DNA of 16,487 bases from Puniceicoccales bacterium (GTDB lineage: Bacteria; Verrucomicrobiota; Verrucomicrobiia; Opitutales; JAIRKQ01): NCBI GenBank assembly GCA_031273725.1, contig JAISRG010000010.1:1-16487 (forward strand). Reading direction: 5' to 3'. Both the position numbers and the translations under genes were made by a program. Positions 15,383-16,487 of this stretch are shown piece by piece; position 1 is the first letter of the stretch; every line of letters starts with the position of its first letter. The notes under the pieces were generated by a model. That model did no database searches and was not told where the DNA came from. It saw only the letters and a list, made by a program, of their open reading frames with translations.

Positions 15383-15485
15383 TTCGTAGCTGAAAAAATG
15401 TGAATACGCTAAAAACTCAAGATAATTCGGATTGCGGAAATCCACACCAGCGTGTGACGTCAATGTCAAATGAAAACGTATGGCG

Positions 15486-15498
15486 CACTAAAATAGTG
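15486..15498. promoter_or_regulatory. Perfect 13-base palindrome upstream of the CysJ-like gene
   Basis: CACTA-AAA-TAGTG is a perfect five-base dyad with a three-base centre in the 150 bases upstream of the reductase. It overlaps a weak -10-like TACACT on the minus strand, where a repressor could block the promoter. A dyad this short can occur by chance. Confidence 0.25.
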
Positions 15499-15539
15499 TA
15501 GCTATGCGAATGGCAAAATAAAATGGGGATGGAACCGAA

Positions 15540-15834
15540 CTATTTCCAGTCATTTTCTTGTCTATCTTGATTGATGAATTTCGTAAATGCTTTCCGCTTT
15601 TCTTCGTCCCGCTCCTTGTATAATATGATTTTTTTTATAGATAATCCCAAGCTGCCTTATTTTGTAGAGAACAGAAGCATCACTTGCTCCAAATGCCGCT
15701 CCTATCTCTTTCAATGTCTTATCTGGATTGTTCTTGATGTACTCCTTCAACGCCTCCGGGTCCAATTTTTTTGGTTTACAAGTCCTATGCTCCGTCGCCG
15801 CTAATCTACCCTCTTTCTGTCTCTTTACAAAATT
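15540..15834 (-). pseudogene. IS630-family transposase remnant, both ends missing, internal frame change
   Basis: The minus-strand frame from 15834 reads NFVKRQKEGRLAATEH, then KKLDPEALKEYIKNNPDKTL and a second helix-turn-helix (KEIGAAFGASDASVLYKIRQ), the DNA-binding linker region of IS630 transposases. At eight A (15629-15636 as T on the plus strand) homology moves one base forward: the alternate frame gives LYKERDEEKRKAFTKFINQD and ends at 15540, exactly the following part of the family. In the first frame the chain ends earlier at 15562. The N-terminal first HTH and the whole DDE catalytic domain are lost, so it cannot transpose. The A8 run may be a mutation hot spot or a relic of a frameshift site. 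It abuts the stop of the OTU-like gene. Confidence 0.82.
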
Positions 15835-16487
15835 TTAACTCGTTGTTCTTTGCAGGGCCATGTAGTGATTACCGTGTACATTGAACAGTGCTATCGCATT
15901 TGGATTGTTTAGGGCGTCTCGTAAAAATTTTTGTTTTTGGCTTGCTGTTAGCATTCCACTTGGTACGGCGTCTGTATTATCGTCATCTGCGCAAATTGTA
16001 TTGTAGGTTGTCACATCGCCTTTGGTATCAAAGATTCTAACGGAGCCCCCTCCTCCGCTAATGGCATCAATTGATCTCCGCAAAGCTTGTAGCTGTTCTT
16101 CCAAGCTAGCAATTCTGGCATCATCATTTTGGTTCCTTGCTTTTGCCAGTTCATTTTCTACGGCTTTTAGATTTCCAGTCATCCGATTAAGGTTGTTTTC
16201 GTTGCTTTCGACGATTATAATCGGTCTTTTTAGGGCAATTGCTAAATATTTTGCGTCTTCGGCCCCCAGCATACCACCTACAGTATCCCTATTTACTTCG
16301 TTGATTTCACCACGAAGAATCTCCATCTGTATTTCTAGGTACTTTTGCAGTCCTCCTGCTTTCTGTACGTCTTCCGGATGATCCTTGGCACGCCCCACGG
16401 CTATTGCTAAACGTAGCATGTTGGCTTTCCGAACTGTCTTCGTCGACATTGCGATTGTTCCCCCCTGAAAGGAATGAGCAAGGGCAG
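15835..16487 (-). CDS. OTU-family cysteine protease-like protein with internal coiled coil (partial, N-terminus beyond right edge)
   Basis: The frame has no stop up to the window end. Upstream of the internal ATG 16449 it reads ALAHSFQGGTIA, matching the helix that follows the catalytic box DGNC-x-F-x in OTU proteases, so the catalytic Cys would lie just past the edge and ATG 16449 is probably not the start. Counting from that Met: about 60-78, GAEDAKYLAIALKRPIIIVE, is the OTU central helix and strand; about 82-130 is a predicted coiled coil (NRMTGNLKAVENELAKARNQ onward, then LEEQLQALRRSI); then a Gly run, IFDTKG, and finally IALFNVHGNHYMAL, the His box with H195-Y196. OTU enzymes cleave ubiquitin in eukaryotes; bacterial ones are usually effectors of host-associated species. 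Its stop directly precedes an IS630 remnant. Secretion cannot be judged from this fragment. Family call is by motif only. Confidence 0.66.
   Translation of the reverse strand, partial: ALAHSFQGGTIAMSTKTVRKANMLRLAIAVGRAKDHPEDVQKAGGLQKYLEIQMEILRGEINEVNRDTVGGMLGAEDAKYLAIALKRPIIIVESNENNLNRMTGNLKAVENELAKARNQNDDARIASLEEQLQALRRSIDAISGGGGSVRIFDTKGDVTTYNTICADDDNTDAVPSGMLTASQKQKFLRDALNNPNAIALFNVHGNHYMALQRTTS

Noticed and set aside
1..16487. CRISPR array, toxin-antitoxin pair or restriction system
   Set aside because: No regularly spaced repeats and no matching protein motifs were seen on either strand.

Overview
The window looks like a chromosomal stretch of a Gram-negative bacterium: it encodes the outer-membrane LPS-assembly protein LptD. 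It divides into three parts: (1) a Mu-like phage head and tail module covering roughly 1-8691, entirely on the minus strand; (2) a core-gene block, roughly 8857-15382; (3) an accessory edge, roughly 15540-16487, with a broken IS630 transposase and an OTU-type cysteine protease-like gene that runs off the right end. The taxon cannot be fixed from the sequence. The combination of a tandem-ACT protein, a CysJ-like reductase without a flavodoxin domain, and lptD-miaA-exonuclease recalls Verrucomicrobiota/Opitutales, but this is a weak inference. The OTU-like gene, the decaying IS and the frame-broken lptD would fit a host-associated, genome-degrading lineage.

Phage module (read right to left, 8691 to 1): Cys-rich small protein, putative small terminase, large terminase, gp29-like portal, gpI-like protease/scaffold, decoration protein, major capsid, gp36-like, gp37-like, a 130-aa tail-associated protein, a tail fibre, and the start of another small gene. 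Most genes overlap or lie within a few bases of each other, as in one long transcript. The main gap, between the capsid and gp36 genes, holds a strong RNA hairpin. No Mu gp30/gpF-like head-morphogenesis gene lies between portal and protease, and no integrase, transposase or repressor is seen before the module meets plsC.

Core block: plsC (+) is divergent from the phage operon and convergent with a DEDDy 3'-5' exonuclease (-). Upstream of the exonuclease are miaA and lptD; miaA overlaps lptD by ATGA. lptD is split by one -1 frame change, so its N-terminal OstA part imitates a separate lptA. A 331-base gap with a long inverted repeat separates lptD from a tandem-ACT protein and a CysJ-like NADPH flavoprotein reductase.

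Right edge: an IS630-family remnant lacks both ends, carries an internal frame change at an A8 run, and begins directly after, and in frame with, the stop of the OTU-like gene. The OTU-like gene has no stop before the window end. Its residues at the edge match the helix that follows the catalytic cysteine in OTU proteases, and its C-terminus carries the His box. A predicted coiled coil lies inside the domain.
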